Below, piece after piece: positions 54,126 to 62,006 of a stretch of 64,000 bases of DNA (within the stretch, counting starts at the first letter, position 1; each line of letters opens with the position of its first letter). The stretch is from assembly GCF_029626025.1 (NCBI RefSeq), contig NZ_JARUBF010000001.1, positions 4,620,001 to 4,684,000 on the forward strand. Reading direction: 5' to 3'. A model generated the notes under the pieces. It searched no databases. It had not been told where the DNA came from and was given only the letters and a program-made list of their open reading frames with translations. The stretch comes from Solwaraspora sp. WMMD406. GTDB lineage: Bacteria > Actinomycetota > Actinomycetes > Mycobacteriales > Micromonosporaceae. Both the position numbers and the translations under genes were made by a program.

Positions 54126-54405
54126 TCACAACACCACCCAGTAGGGCGGCTCTGGGTCAGTCCGTCGCTGGCCGATCACCACCAGCTGACCCTGACAGCC
54201 GGCGCAGATCGGCACGATGTGAATCGTATCCGTCTCCACGTCGATCATCCGCTCCAACCGGGCGGCGAGTCGCGTCAGCCTGGCCCGGTCGATCTGGCAG
54301 AGGAAGACGCTGCGCTGGATCCGTTCACCCCACTGATGCAGGGCCGCCGCCACCCGCAGCCGGCGGCTGTCCCGCGATGTCGTAGCACACCAGCACCGTC
54401 GTCAT
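54126..54405 (-). pseudogene. cas2: CRISPR adaptation endonuclease Cas2, one-base frameshift
   Basis: Cas2 partners with Cas1 to insert spacers. ATG 54405 (ATGA overlap with cas1) encodes MTTVLVCYDIA with the metal-binding Asp region, but the frame then breaks. Removing one G from the CCC run at 54371-54373 (plus strand) restores DSRRLRVAAALHQWGERIQRSVFLCQI to the end WVVL, 92 residues, the normal Cas2 length. So the gene is intact except for a single inserted base: a real inactivation, a sequencing error or, less likely, programmed shifting. The remaining domain shows no other damage. Confidence 0.85.
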
Positions 54406-55478
54406 CTCCACTCCAACCCGTCCCACGGCACGTCCCGCTCCACCCACGCCGCCAGCCGTTGCGCCTGTCGGTGCAGGTGGCGACGGATCGACCCGGTGAA
54501 GCCGGGTAGCGCGCTGCGGGTCACCGTCGCCATCCGCTGCTCGTACGCGTCGATCAGCACCGCCCGCCCCTCCCGGTTGAGCAACACCCCGGCCCGGTCG
54601 GTCTCCTCACTGCCGTGCTCCAGACCCAGCCGGCCGGTCCGGGCCAGGTGCAACACCACCTGATCCACCACGTACGGCCGGAACTCCTCGATCAGATCGA
54701 GTGCCAGACTCGGCCGCCGGTCCGCCGGGGTGTGCAGCAGCCCGATCGCCGGGTCCAGGCCAGCGGCCGTCAACGCGGTCACCGCCTCCCCGAGCAGCAG
54801 CGTGTAACCGAACGACAAGGCCGAGTTGACCACGTCCAGCGGTGGCCGCCGCGACCGGACGGCGAACCGCAGCGGTGCCGGCAGCAACGCGCCCAGCGCG
54901 GCGAAGTAGGCGCGGGCCGCCGCGCCCTCGGCACCCATGATCTCGTCCCGGCTGGCCGCCAGCGCCACCGTGTCTATCGACCGGATGATCCGCTGGATCG
55001 CCGTATCGACCTCGTCGTGGCGTTCCTGCCGGCGGCTGCGGTGCAGCAACACCGCCTGCTTCGCCAGCTTGGCGGTGACGACCGCCCGCGCGAGCGGCAC
55101 CGCCCGCCCGGGGTCGTCAGCGGCGGCGAGCAGCGCCCGCAGCCGTTCCACCCGACGAGTGCCAGAGCCGGCCAACTGCCCCAGGTACTGGCCACGCCAC
55201 GAGGCGAAGACCACGTCGACCCCGTCCCGCAGCGCCCAACTGCGGGCACCCGCCGACAGCCCCACCGGCCCGCACAACGCCAGCCCTCGGACGTGCCCGG
55301 CCGGCACGCTCAGCAGCGTGCCGCCGTCGGGTGAGTCGACGACGAGGCGGCCGGCTGCCACCCGTACCGTCGCGCCCGGCACCCCGACGTAGATCACCTT
55401 CGTCGGCGCGCGCTCGCCGTCCGACGGCCCGATCCCGCCGTACGGGTCGATGTCGCCCAGGTCGATCCCGACGCTCAT
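54402..55478 (-). CDS. cas1: CRISPR integrase Cas1
   Basis: 358-residue Cas1, the spacer integrase. Beta-rich N-domain (about 27-95) and helical catalytic domain with metal ligands E184 (in EIMGAEGAAARAYF), H249 (GLLHTPADRRPSLALDLIEEFRP) and the acids D261/E264. ATG 55478 gives a start near the expected N-terminus; GTG 55514 is possible and no clear ribosome-binding site decides. Overlaps cas2. No cas4 or effector gene is adjacent; an isoprenyl transferase interrupts the locus. Confidence 0.93.
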   Translation of the reverse strand: MSVGIDLGDIDPYGGIGPSDGERAPTKVIYVGVPGATVRVAAGRLVVDSPDGGTLLSVPAGHVRGLALCGPVGLSAGARSWALRDGVDVVFASWRGQYLGQLAGSGTRRVERLRALLAAADDPGRAVPLARAVVTAKLAKQAVLLHRSRRQERHDEVDTAIQRIIRSIDTVALAASRDEIMGAEGAAARAYFAALGALLPAPLRFAVRSRRPPLDVVNSALSFGYTLLLGEAVTALTAAGLDPAIGLLHTPADRRPSLALDLIEEFRPYVVDQVVLHLARTGRLGLEHGSEETDRAGVLLNREGRAVLIDAYEQRMATVTRSALPGFTGSIRRHLHRQAQRLAAWVERDVPWDGLEWR

Positions 55479-55596
55479 CGCCGGACCGCCGTCGTCTCCC
55501 GCCACCGCCACCACCCGCCGTTACCCGGTCGCCCGCCGATTAGCTGACCGACCTGCGCTGCTGTGTCCGGGTGAGGAAGCGTGGTGAGATCAGGCG

Positions 55597-56373
55597 ATGA
55601 TGCGACAGTTGCTCGACGCGGGACACCGGCTCTACGCCCGCCGGCTGCGTGCCCAGCTCGCCGCCGCCGAGCTGCCCCGCCACCTGGCGATGGTGATGGA
55701 CGGCAACCGGCGGTGGGCGCGGCAGATGGGCTTCGACGATCCCAAGGTCGGGCATCGGCATGGTGCCGAGCATCTCGACGAGGTGCTGGGCTGGTGTGCC
55801 GAGATCGGCATCCGGCACGTCACCGTGTTCGTCGCCTCCGTCGACAACGTCCGTAAACGCGCCTCCGACGAGGTCGACAATCTGATGGGCATGATCGAAA
55901 GCGTCGTAGCGGAGCGGCTGACCCGCGACGACAACATCTGGCGGCTGCACCTGGCCGGCCGGCTGGAGGTGCTGCCCGACTCAACCCGGCACGCGCTGAA
56001 GCTCGCCGAGGAGGCGACCCGACCCCGGCAGACCGGCCACCACCTGACCGTCGCCATCGGCTACGACGGCCGCGAGGAGATCGTCGAAGCCGTCCGGTCG
56101 CTGCTCGAAGACCAGGCGCGACGCGGTACGACCCTCGACGACGTCGCGCAGCGACTCACCGCCGACCAGATCGCCGCCCACCTCTACACCAGTGGGCAGC
56201 CCGACCCGGACCTCGTCATCCGCACCAGTGGGGAACGCCGGGTCTCCGGTTTCCTGCTGTGGCAGTCGGCCCACTCCGAGCTGCAGTTCTGTGACGTCTA
56301 CTGGCCCGGCTTCCGCAAGATCGACCTGCTGCGGGCGCTGCGCTCGTACGCCGCCCGCAAGCGCAAACCCTGA
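55597..56373 (+). CDS. cis-Prenyltransferase (isoprenyl diphosphate synthase, UppS family)
   Basis: 258-residue enzyme of the undecaprenyl diphosphate synthase family. MVMDGNRRWARQMG carries the substrate Asp, TVFVASVDNVRKRASDEVDNLM follows, and DLVIRTSGERRVSGFLLWQSAHSELQFCDVYWPGF is the C-terminal signature. The middle motif has VASVDNVRKR instead of the usual FS-x-EN-x-KR, as in short-chain or Z-farnesyl-type relatives, so product length is uncertain. Divergent from cas1; likely unrelated to CRISPR. Confidence 0.88.
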   Translation: MMRQLLDAGHRLYARRLRAQLAAAELPRHLAMVMDGNRRWARQMGFDDPKVGHRHGAEHLDEVLGWCAEIGIRHVTVFVASVDNVRKRASDEVDNLMGMIESVVAERLTRDDNIWRLHLAGRLEVLPDSTRHALKLAEEATRPRQTGHHLTVAIGYDGREEIVEAVRSLLEDQARRGTTLDDVAQRLTADQIAAHLYTSGQPDPDLVIRTSGERRVSGFLLWQSAHSELQFCDVYWPGFRKIDLLRALRSYAARKRKP

Positions 56374-56422
56374 CCGTCACCGCCAGGTGCCGGCAGCTCT
56401 GACACCCAGGTTACGTGCGACA

Positions 56423-56440
56423 ATAAGTCTGGCTTATAGT
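56423..56440 (+). promoter_or_regulatory. Toxin-antitoxin promoter/operator
   Basis: ATAAG-TCTGG-CTTAT inverted repeat (56423-56437) overlaps the -10 TATAGT (56435-56440), which is 6 nt before ATG 56447. The toxin is probably leaderless and the operon self-repressed by the antitoxin. Confidence 0.6.
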
Positions 56441-56446
56441 CATCTC

Positions 56447-56845
56447 ATGTGGGAGGTGTCCTTACATCCTGAGGTCGAGGACTGGTTCATCGATCTCTGC
56501 TGCACCGACCCGGCCACCGCCGATCGGGTCGCCGAGGCTGTAGACCTGTTGGCCGAGCACGGTCCCGCGCTGGGGAGACCTCTTGTAGATCGACTCAAGG
56601 GCAGTCTCTATCACAACATGAAGGAGCTTCGGCCAGGATCGACAGGCGATACCGAGATCCGGATGATCTTCGCCTTCGATCCTCTCCGAGAGGCCGTGTT
56701 CCTCGTCGCGGGCGACAAGTCCGGCCAGTGGCGGGCCTGGTACGAGAAAGCCATCCCACTGGCCGACGCGAGGTTCGACGAGCACCTGATGAAGCTCAAG
56801 GAGGATGTTGATGAGCCCGACGAATTGGCGAGACGTCAAAGCTAA
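56447..56845 (+). CDS. HigB-like (Gp49/DUF891) toxin
   Basis: 132-residue RelE-superfamily toxin of the phage-derived Gp49/HigB type, expected to be an mRNA interferase. EVSLHPEVEDWFIDL, GPALGRPLVDRLKGSLYHNMKELRPGSTGDTEIRMIFAFDP and AVFLVAGDKSGQW match the family. Gene order toxin first is typical of higBA. The next gene overlaps its end by 35 bp. Confidence 0.87.
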   Translation: MWEVSLHPEVEDWFIDLCCTDPATADRVAEAVDLLAEHGPALGRPLVDRLKGSLYHNMKELRPGSTGDTEIRMIFAFDPLREAVFLVAGDKSGQWRAWYEKAIPLADARFDEHLMKLKEDVDEPDELARRQS

Positions 56846-57140
56846 GGCACGCGCGGCCGACCCTGAGTGGGACAGCCCCAGCCGGGTCGCTCGACGCGCC
56901 GAGGTGCGCCAGGAGATGTTGGCGTCCGTGAGCGGTGCCCAGCTCGCCGACATCCGCAAGCAACTGGGCATGACTCAGGTACAGCTCGCTGAGGCAGCAG
57001 GGCTGTCGCAGGCTCGGATCAGTCAGATCGAGAACGGCGAGGTCACCAGCCTGGAATCTCTCAGATCGTACGTCGCCGGGCTTGGTGGGCATCTCGACAT
57101 CGTCGCTCGAATCGGAAACATCCAACTGAACGTGGCATAA
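56811..57140 (+). CDS. HigA-like XRE antitoxin
   Basis: 109-residue antitoxin with an XRE helix-turn-helix (IRKQLGMTQVQLAEAAGLSQARISQIENGEVTSLESLRSYVAGLGG) near the C-terminus; the N-terminal part would bind the toxin. ATG 56811 is preferred over 56805 because AAGGAGG at 56798-56804 is 6 nt away. It binds the toxin and likely the ATAAG operator. Confidence 0.9.
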   Translation: MSPTNWRDVKAKARAADPEWDSPSRVARRAEVRQEMLASVSGAQLADIRKQLGMTQVQLAEAAGLSQARISQIENGEVTSLESLRSYVAGLGGHLDIVARIGNIQLNVA

Positions 57141-57192
57141 GAACCCGATTCGCCGGAATTCGCACCAGCCCGGGTTACGGCGCCGACGGCAG

Positions 57193-57972
57193 TCACCGCC
57201 AGGTGGGTTCCAGACGGACCAGGCCGAAGCCGCGACCGCGCTGCGCACCCACCCCGCTGTACGGGGCCAGCCGCAGCAGCCGGTCCACCGCACCGACCAG
57301 GGTCGCCGGTCCGTCGCAGACGTAGCGGATCCGGCCGAGGAAGCCCGACACCGTACGCCCGTTGACCTTCACCACGTCGCTCGTACCGTCGATGTCGCTC
57401 ACCCACAGCATGTCCCGGTCCGGCCGCTCCCCCGGCTGGCCACCGCCCGGCCCGCCGCTACCGCCGCCCGGTCCCCCGCCGCCGGGTAGCGGCAGCACCA
57501 GTTCCGGCAGCCCGGCCGGGGCGCTCGCCCGCCACACCGCACGCAGCCCGGCCACCACCGACCACGGATCCGGCCACGGGGTGAAGCCGTTGCCGCGCCG
57601 GAACGTCGCCGGGGTCAGGAACCGCAGCGACCACGCGGCGTCGCCGGATGGCCGCGCCAGCTCCAACCAGGACACCCCGGCGACCTGCCGCGCCCCGGTG
57701 ACCAGCGCGCCGGCCTGCGCGCCGAACCGGATCACCGCCCCTGGTGCCGCCCCGGCCCGTAGCCGGTCGACCAGGGCGTCGTCGAGCAGGCCGACTTCGA
57801 CCAGGGTGCCGGCCGGGTGGTCCACCGGCGGACTGACGCTGTACGCCTTGGCGTGTGACCGGTGTGCAGCCAGGTCCACATCGAACCAGCGGGACACCAC
57901 CGCGTGGACGTGTTCGAGCCGTACCCTGGCCGGGTCGACCCCCGGCACCACGAACTGCCACCTGCTCGGCAT
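57193..57972 (-). CDS. cas6: CRISPR crRNA endonuclease Cas6
   Basis: 259-residue RAMP-fold protein ending in the glycine-rich loop YSGVGAQRGRGFGLVRLE, diagnostic of Cas6, with FLTPATFRRGNGFTPWPDP in the middle, as in Cas6 proteins of type I and III systems. A Gly/Pro-rich insertion sits at about 165-185. ATG 57972 is chosen: GGAGGAG lies 8 nt upstream, while GTG 57975 is too close. It would cut the array repeat next to its hairpin. It is 1.7 kb from cas1, separated by unrelated genes. Confidence 0.85.
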   Translation of the reverse strand: MPSRWQFVVPGVDPARVRLEHVHAVVSRWFDVDLAAHRSHAKAYSVSPPVDHPAGTLVEVGLLDDALVDRLRAGAAPGAVIRFGAQAGALVTGARQVAGVSWLELARPSGDAAWSLRFLTPATFRRGNGFTPWPDPWSVVAGLRAVWRASAPAGLPELVLPLPGGGGPGGGSGGPGGGQPGERPDRDMLWVSDIDGTSDVVKVNGRTVSGFLGRIRYVCDGPATLVGAVDRLLRLAPYSGVGAQRGRGFGLVRLEPTWR

Positions 57973-58053
57973 CACGCACGCTCCTCCACCGCCTGGCGAA
58001 CACTCGACCGTAGGCCAACCCGTCCATCTTCGACAACTGCGGGCCTCCTCGCG

Positions 58054-59877
58054 TCACCCCTCCGGCCGGCTGCGGTCCGGTTGTCCGGCAGCGATGGTGC
58101 GTTGTCCGGCGGCGATGGTGCGCAGGATGCCGACCATGTCGAGGGCGCCGTCACCACGCCGCACGGCGTCGGCGTAGAGGGCCCGGCACAGGTCGCTGAG
58201 TGGGACGGCCGCGCCTGCGGAGACGGCCGCGTCGACGATGAGCTCGGAGTTCGTGTGTACGTCGGAGATCGCCGCCTGCGCGGTGAGGTCGCCCGCGACC
58301 AGCTTCGCGGTCTTGACCCGGGAGATCGGGGAGGACATCTGCCCGGCGTCCAGGATGTCGCGCAGCAGCCGCGGGTCGAGTCCGTGTCGGTCCGCGAAGT
58401 GGAACGCCTCGGCGAGGCCGGTCACGAGCGCGATCAGGAACACGTTGACGGCGAGCTTCATCGTGATCCCGGACGGCACCGGCCCGCAGGTGGTGACCCG
58501 CGCGCACATCGGGTCGAGTAGCGGTACGACGCGTCGGACGACGTCGGGGCGGCCCGCCACCATCGCGACGAGGTTGCCGTCCTCGGCGGGCCGACGCGAG
58601 CCGGAGACCGGGGCTTCGACGTAGTGTCCGCCGGCGCTTTCGACCTCGTCGGCCAGGGCCTTGGCGTACTCGGGGGAAAGGGTGCCCATGTTGGCGATCG
58701 TGCGGCCGGCGACGAGGTGGGCGAGTCCGCCGGGTGCGCCGCGCAGGACCTGATCGACGGCGGCCGCGTCGCGCAGCATCACGAACACCGTGTCGCACCC
58801 CGCGAACAGCTCCGGGACGGTCGCGGCGGTCCGGGTGCCGGCCGATACGAGTTCGTCGTCGGTCTTCGGGGTACGGTTCCAGACGGTCAGCGGGACACCG
58901 CTGTGCACCAGCCGGCGGGCCATGGGCAGGCCCATGATGCCCAGGCCGATGAACCCGACCCGGCCGGGCGGGGTCTCGGTGCCGCCGCCGGTCAGCTGCT
59001 TGGCGAACCAGTGGTGCGCGTACGGCTCGTCGTTGAACGGGACGACCTCGTCGTAGCCGGCGGCCCGGTAGAGGCCGATCGCCTCGGTGAGTGACCTGTT
59101 GGTCTCCAGCCGGACGACGCTCGCCCCGAGCGACGCGGCCGCGTCCTCGGCCGCGTCGAGGAGCCGCCGTCCGAGCCCCAGCCCGCGCAGTTCGGGCGAC
59201 ACCCAGAGCCGGCGGATCGCGGCCGCCGCCGGGTCGTCGGCGGTCGTGACGCCGACGCATCCGACGGGGCGGTCCTTCAGTGTCGCGAGCAGGAACCGCC
59301 CGTACGGGGGTCGCAGCGCGTCGTCGGCGGTGGGCAGGCTGCGCTCCGGATGGAACCCGCCGTCGAAGCGGTCGTCGAGGGTGCGGCGGTATGCGTCGAC
59401 CGCCGACCGGGCCGCGTCCGAGGCCGGGTCGACCGTGGTGATCGTGATCTCGGAGGCGGTGAACAGGCGACGTACGGTCGCGGCGGCAGCGACGAGTTCG
59501 TCTCGTTGACGTTCGGTCAACGGATCGAGGATCGTGTCGACCAGGTCGTCCGAGAGCCGGTTCAGCACGGCCAGTTCCGCCCGTCCCGCCGGGGTGAGCG
59601 TCGCCCGGCGGACCCGACTGTCGTGTTCGGACGGGGTGACGACGACCAGGCCTTCCTGTTCCAGGGCGCGCAGCTGCCGGCTGGCGTAGCCGGAGTCGAG
59701 TCCGAGGCGGCTACGCAGCTCGCGCACCTCGATGCCGTCGTCGCCGATCTCCCACAGCACACGGTCCAGACTCAGCGGTCGGTCACGCGACAGGTAGCGG
59801 TCCTGCAGCGCGCCGAGTCGTTCGGTGACGACGCGGTTGAACGCGCGGATCGTCTGGATCCGGGGCTCCATGCTCAC
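58054..59877 (-). CDS. MarR-GNAT-dehydrogenase triple fusion
   Basis: 607-residue protein of three parts. 1-140: MarR winged helix (DGIEVRELRSRLGLDSGYASRQLRALEQEGLVVVTPSEHDSRV). 142-296: GNAT acetyltransferase (RRLWVSPELRGLGLGRRLLDAAE, acetyl-CoA loop). 300-607: beta-hydroxyacid dehydrogenase (RVGFIGLGIMGLPMARRL, NAD fold; PVSGSRRPAEDGNL; the catalytic lysine region GITMKLAVNVFLIAL). MarR-GNAT fusions are known; adding an NAD-dependent dehydrogenase is unusual. The frame is continuous. GTG 59877 follows the -10 TATAGT in a perfect palindrome, so the protein probably represses itself. Confidence 0.85.
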   Translation of the reverse strand: MSMEPRIQTIRAFNRVVTERLGALQDRYLSRDRPLSLDRVLWEIGDDGIEVRELRSRLGLDSGYASRQLRALEQEGLVVVTPSEHDSRVRRATLTPAGRAELAVLNRLSDDLVDTILDPLTERQRDELVAAAATVRRLFTASEITITTVDPASDAARSAVDAYRRTLDDRFDGGFHPERSLPTADDALRPPYGRFLLATLKDRPVGCVGVTTADDPAAAAIRRLWVSPELRGLGLGRRLLDAAEDAAASLGASVVRLETNRSLTEAIGLYRAAGYDEVVPFNDEPYAHHWFAKQLTGGGTETPPGRVGFIGLGIMGLPMARRLVHSGVPLTVWNRTPKTDDELVSAGTRTAATVPELFAGCDTVFVMLRDAAAVDQVLRGAPGGLAHLVAGRTIANMGTLSPEYAKALADEVESAGGHYVEAPVSGSRRPAEDGNLVAMVAGRPDVVRRVVPLLDPMCARVTTCGPVPSGITMKLAVNVFLIALVTGLAEAFHFADRHGLDPRLLRDILDAGQMSSPISRVKTAKLVAGDLTAQAAISDVHTNSELIVDAAVSAGAAVPLSDLCRALYADAVRRGDGALDMVGILRTIAAGQRTIAAGQPDRSRPEG

Positions 59878-59903
59878 GATCTCTGACTATAGTCAGAGAT
59901 CGT
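59876..59903. promoter_or_regulatory. Perfect 28-bp palindrome, MarR operator and promoter
   Basis: ACGATCTCTGACTA and its exact complement, overlapping the fusion gene start. TATAGT occurs on both strands within it: the minus copy at 59886-59891 is 8 nt from GTG 59877. Perfect symmetry and position make it the likely operator of the MarR domain. Confidence 0.85.
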
Positions 59904-60179
59904 CGAACCAGCGATACCGCAGGCCGACCACGAGTCGGGTGGTTGCCTGCGGGACGCCCGACTGAAACGATATCCATCTATGGGCGTCCGGGTGCACCAG
60001 CGCTGACGACCCGTGCCGAGGGCGACGGCGACGGGACCAGACCATCCTGATCGACTCGTGGCTGGGCGGCGACAAACCGACGACGAGCGGCGGCGTCCGG
60101 CCGCTCGGACACGTCGGAGACGCCCGGCCACACCAGGTTGCCGCCGACCCTGTGGCCGTTGCGGCAGAGAGGAAGCCCG
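59904..60179. other. Intergenic region upstream of the xylanase
   Basis: 276 bp with no convincing gene on either strand. It carries a GTCGGAGACGCCCGG-type GC-rich patch and GAGAGGAAG at 60167-60175, the xylanase ribosome-binding site. Confidence 0.5.
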
Positions 60180-61958
60180 ATGAGGCTGACCCACCGGGGC
60201 ACAATCCGCCCGTACCACTTGCGGCGCGGAGGCAGCGCGGCTGCCGTCCTCGCCGCAGCCACCGCCGTCGTCACCGTGGCCGGGGTCCTGACCGCGCCGC
60301 CGTCGATGGCCGCGACACCGGACATCACCGTCAACACCGGCTCGTCGTACCAGACGATCGACGGCTTCGGCGCCGCCACCCCGATCTTCAGCAGCGGCGG
60401 CGACCAATGGTCGACAAGCGAAACCCAGACGCTCGTCGGCATGGGCCAGGGACAGCTCGGTCTGTCGATCGTCCGGACCGTCGTGTCGCCGACGTCGAGC
60501 GAGTGGAGCTGGCCGGTCAGCAGCCTCCAGACGGCCAAGTCCTACGGCTCCGACGTCACGATCCTCGCCTCGCCGTGGACGGCACCGGCACACTTCAAGA
60601 CCAACAACAGTCGGGTCAACGGCGGCAAGCTCCGGACCGACTACTACGACGACTACGCCAGACACCTCAACGACTACGTGCAATACATGAAGGGCCAGGG
60701 CGTCACGATCGACGTGACGTCGATCCAGAACGAGCCGGACTGGCACCCCGACTACGACTCGATGGACTGGACCGGCGCCGAGATGCGCAACTTCGTCCGC
60801 GACCACGGCGCGGCGATCCGGGACACCGAGCTGATGGTCGGCGAATCCCTGCGGTTCGCCCGCTCGTACAGCGACCCCACGCTGCAGGACCCCGCCGCGC
60901 GCAACAACATCGGGTACGTCGGCGGCCACCTGTACGACGCCGAGAACAGCGGCAACCTGTCGCCCTACCCGCTGGCCAACCAGTACGGCAAGCCCCAGTG
61001 GATGACCGAGTGGAACCTGCACGCCGCCGACGGAAGCGGTTCGAACATCTGGGGGGACCCCAGCAACACGGCCGTCTGGAACGAAACCCTGGACGACATC
61101 ATGCGGACCGTACACCGGTCGATGGAATCCGGCTGGAGCGCCTACATCTGGTGGTACGGCCGCCGCTTCTACTCCTTCGTCGGCGACGGCGAGTCGCAGT
61201 ACGGGACCACCAGGGGCGCACCCCTGCGGCGCGGTTACGCGTTCTCCCAGTACGCCAAGTACGTCCGGCCGGGTGACAAGCGGGTCGCCCTGTCGAAGAG
61301 TTCGCGGGCGTCGTCCCTGGAGGTCACCGCCTACCAGGGCCGGGGCAAAGTCACCCTGGTGCTGCTCAACCGGTCCAACAGCGCGGTCAACGACACGGTC
61401 GTCCAGGTGCCGCAGAACGTCTCGGCGGCCGAATACACCGTCACCTCACGGACCCAGAGCTCCCAGTCGCAGCCGGTGAGCGTCAGCGGCGGCCAGGTGA
61501 CGGTCGACGTTCCCGCACGGAGCATCTCCACCATCACGATCACCGAAGGCTCGGCCTCGCCCACCCCGACGACCGCGCCGCCGACCACCGCACCGCCCAC
61601 CACGGCACCACCGACCACCGCTCCCCCGACGACGGCTCCGCCGACGGGGGCGTGCCGGGTGACCAACGCGGTCGACGCGTGGAACTCCGGGCTGGTCGAC
61701 AACATCACCATCACCAACACCGGTACGAGCGCCATCAACGGCTGGTCGCTGCGATTCACCCTCGCATCAGGACAGACGATCGTGTCCGGTTGGAACGCCA
61801 CGTACTCACCGACCAGCGGTCAGGTGACCGCGACGAACGTCAGCTACAACCCGTCGATCCCGCCAGGAGGTTCGGTCACCATCGGCTTCCAGGCCACCCA
61901 CAGCGGCAACAGCTCCGCACCGAGCGGCTTCACCCTCAACGGTGCCGTCTGTAGCTGA
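60180..61958 (+). CDS. Secreted GH30 glucuronoxylanase with CBM2
   Basis: 592-residue secreted enzyme. Signal peptide 1-44 (cleavage after SMAA); GH30 catalytic domain about 48-450 with acid/base E185 in QNEPDW and nucleophile E277 in TEWN; WWYGRRF carries the Arg that in GH30 subfamily 8 enzymes reads the glucuronic acid branch of xylan; a beta-sandwich follows (VALSKSSRASSLEV). A PPTTA repeat linker (465-490) leads to a CBM2 (from ACRVTNAVDAWNSGLVDNITITNTG), with paired cysteines. It would cut glucuronoxylan outside the cell. GAGAGGAAG precedes ATG 60180. Confidence 0.92.
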   Translation: MRLTHRGTIRPYHLRRGGSAAAVLAAATAVVTVAGVLTAPPSMAATPDITVNTGSSYQTIDGFGAATPIFSSGGDQWSTSETQTLVGMGQGQLGLSIVRTVVSPTSSEWSWPVSSLQTAKSYGSDVTILASPWTAPAHFKTNNSRVNGGKLRTDYYDDYARHLNDYVQYMKGQGVTIDVTSIQNEPDWHPDYDSMDWTGAEMRNFVRDHGAAIRDTELMVGESLRFARSYSDPTLQDPAARNNIGYVGGHLYDAENSGNLSPYPLANQYGKPQWMTEWNLHAADGSGSNIWGDPSNTAVWNETLDDIMRTVHRSMESGWSAYIWWYGRRFYSFVGDGESQYGTTRGAPLRRGYAFSQYAKYVRPGDKRVALSKSSRASSLEVTAYQGRGKVTLVLLNRSNSAVNDTVVQVPQNVSAAEYTVTSRTQSSQSQPVSVSGGQVTVDVPARSISTITITEGSASPTPTTAPPTTAPPTTAPPTTAPPTTAPPTGACRVTNAVDAWNSGLVDNITITNTGTSAINGWSLRFTLASGQTIVSGWNATYSPTSGQVTATNVSYNPSIPPGGSVTIGFQATHSGNSSAPSGFTLNGAVCS

Positions 61959-62006
61959 CCGAGCGGTGCTGGCCGGGTGCGACAGCTGTCGGACCCGGCC
62001 AGCTGG

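Noticed and set aside
54126-54353. Stand-alone 75-residue protein beginning MAAALHQWG
   Set aside because: It is the C-terminal part of frameshifted Cas2, as the missing N-terminus is present one frame over.
55597-56373. Prenyltransferase as a CRISPR-linked gene
   Set aside because: It is a normal cis-prenyltransferase transcribed away from cas1; neighbourhood alone does not support a CRISPR role.
59893-60204. 103-residue minus-strand frame upstream of the xylanase
   Set aside because: Low-complexity, no ribosome-binding site and no recognisable domain; treated as intergenic.
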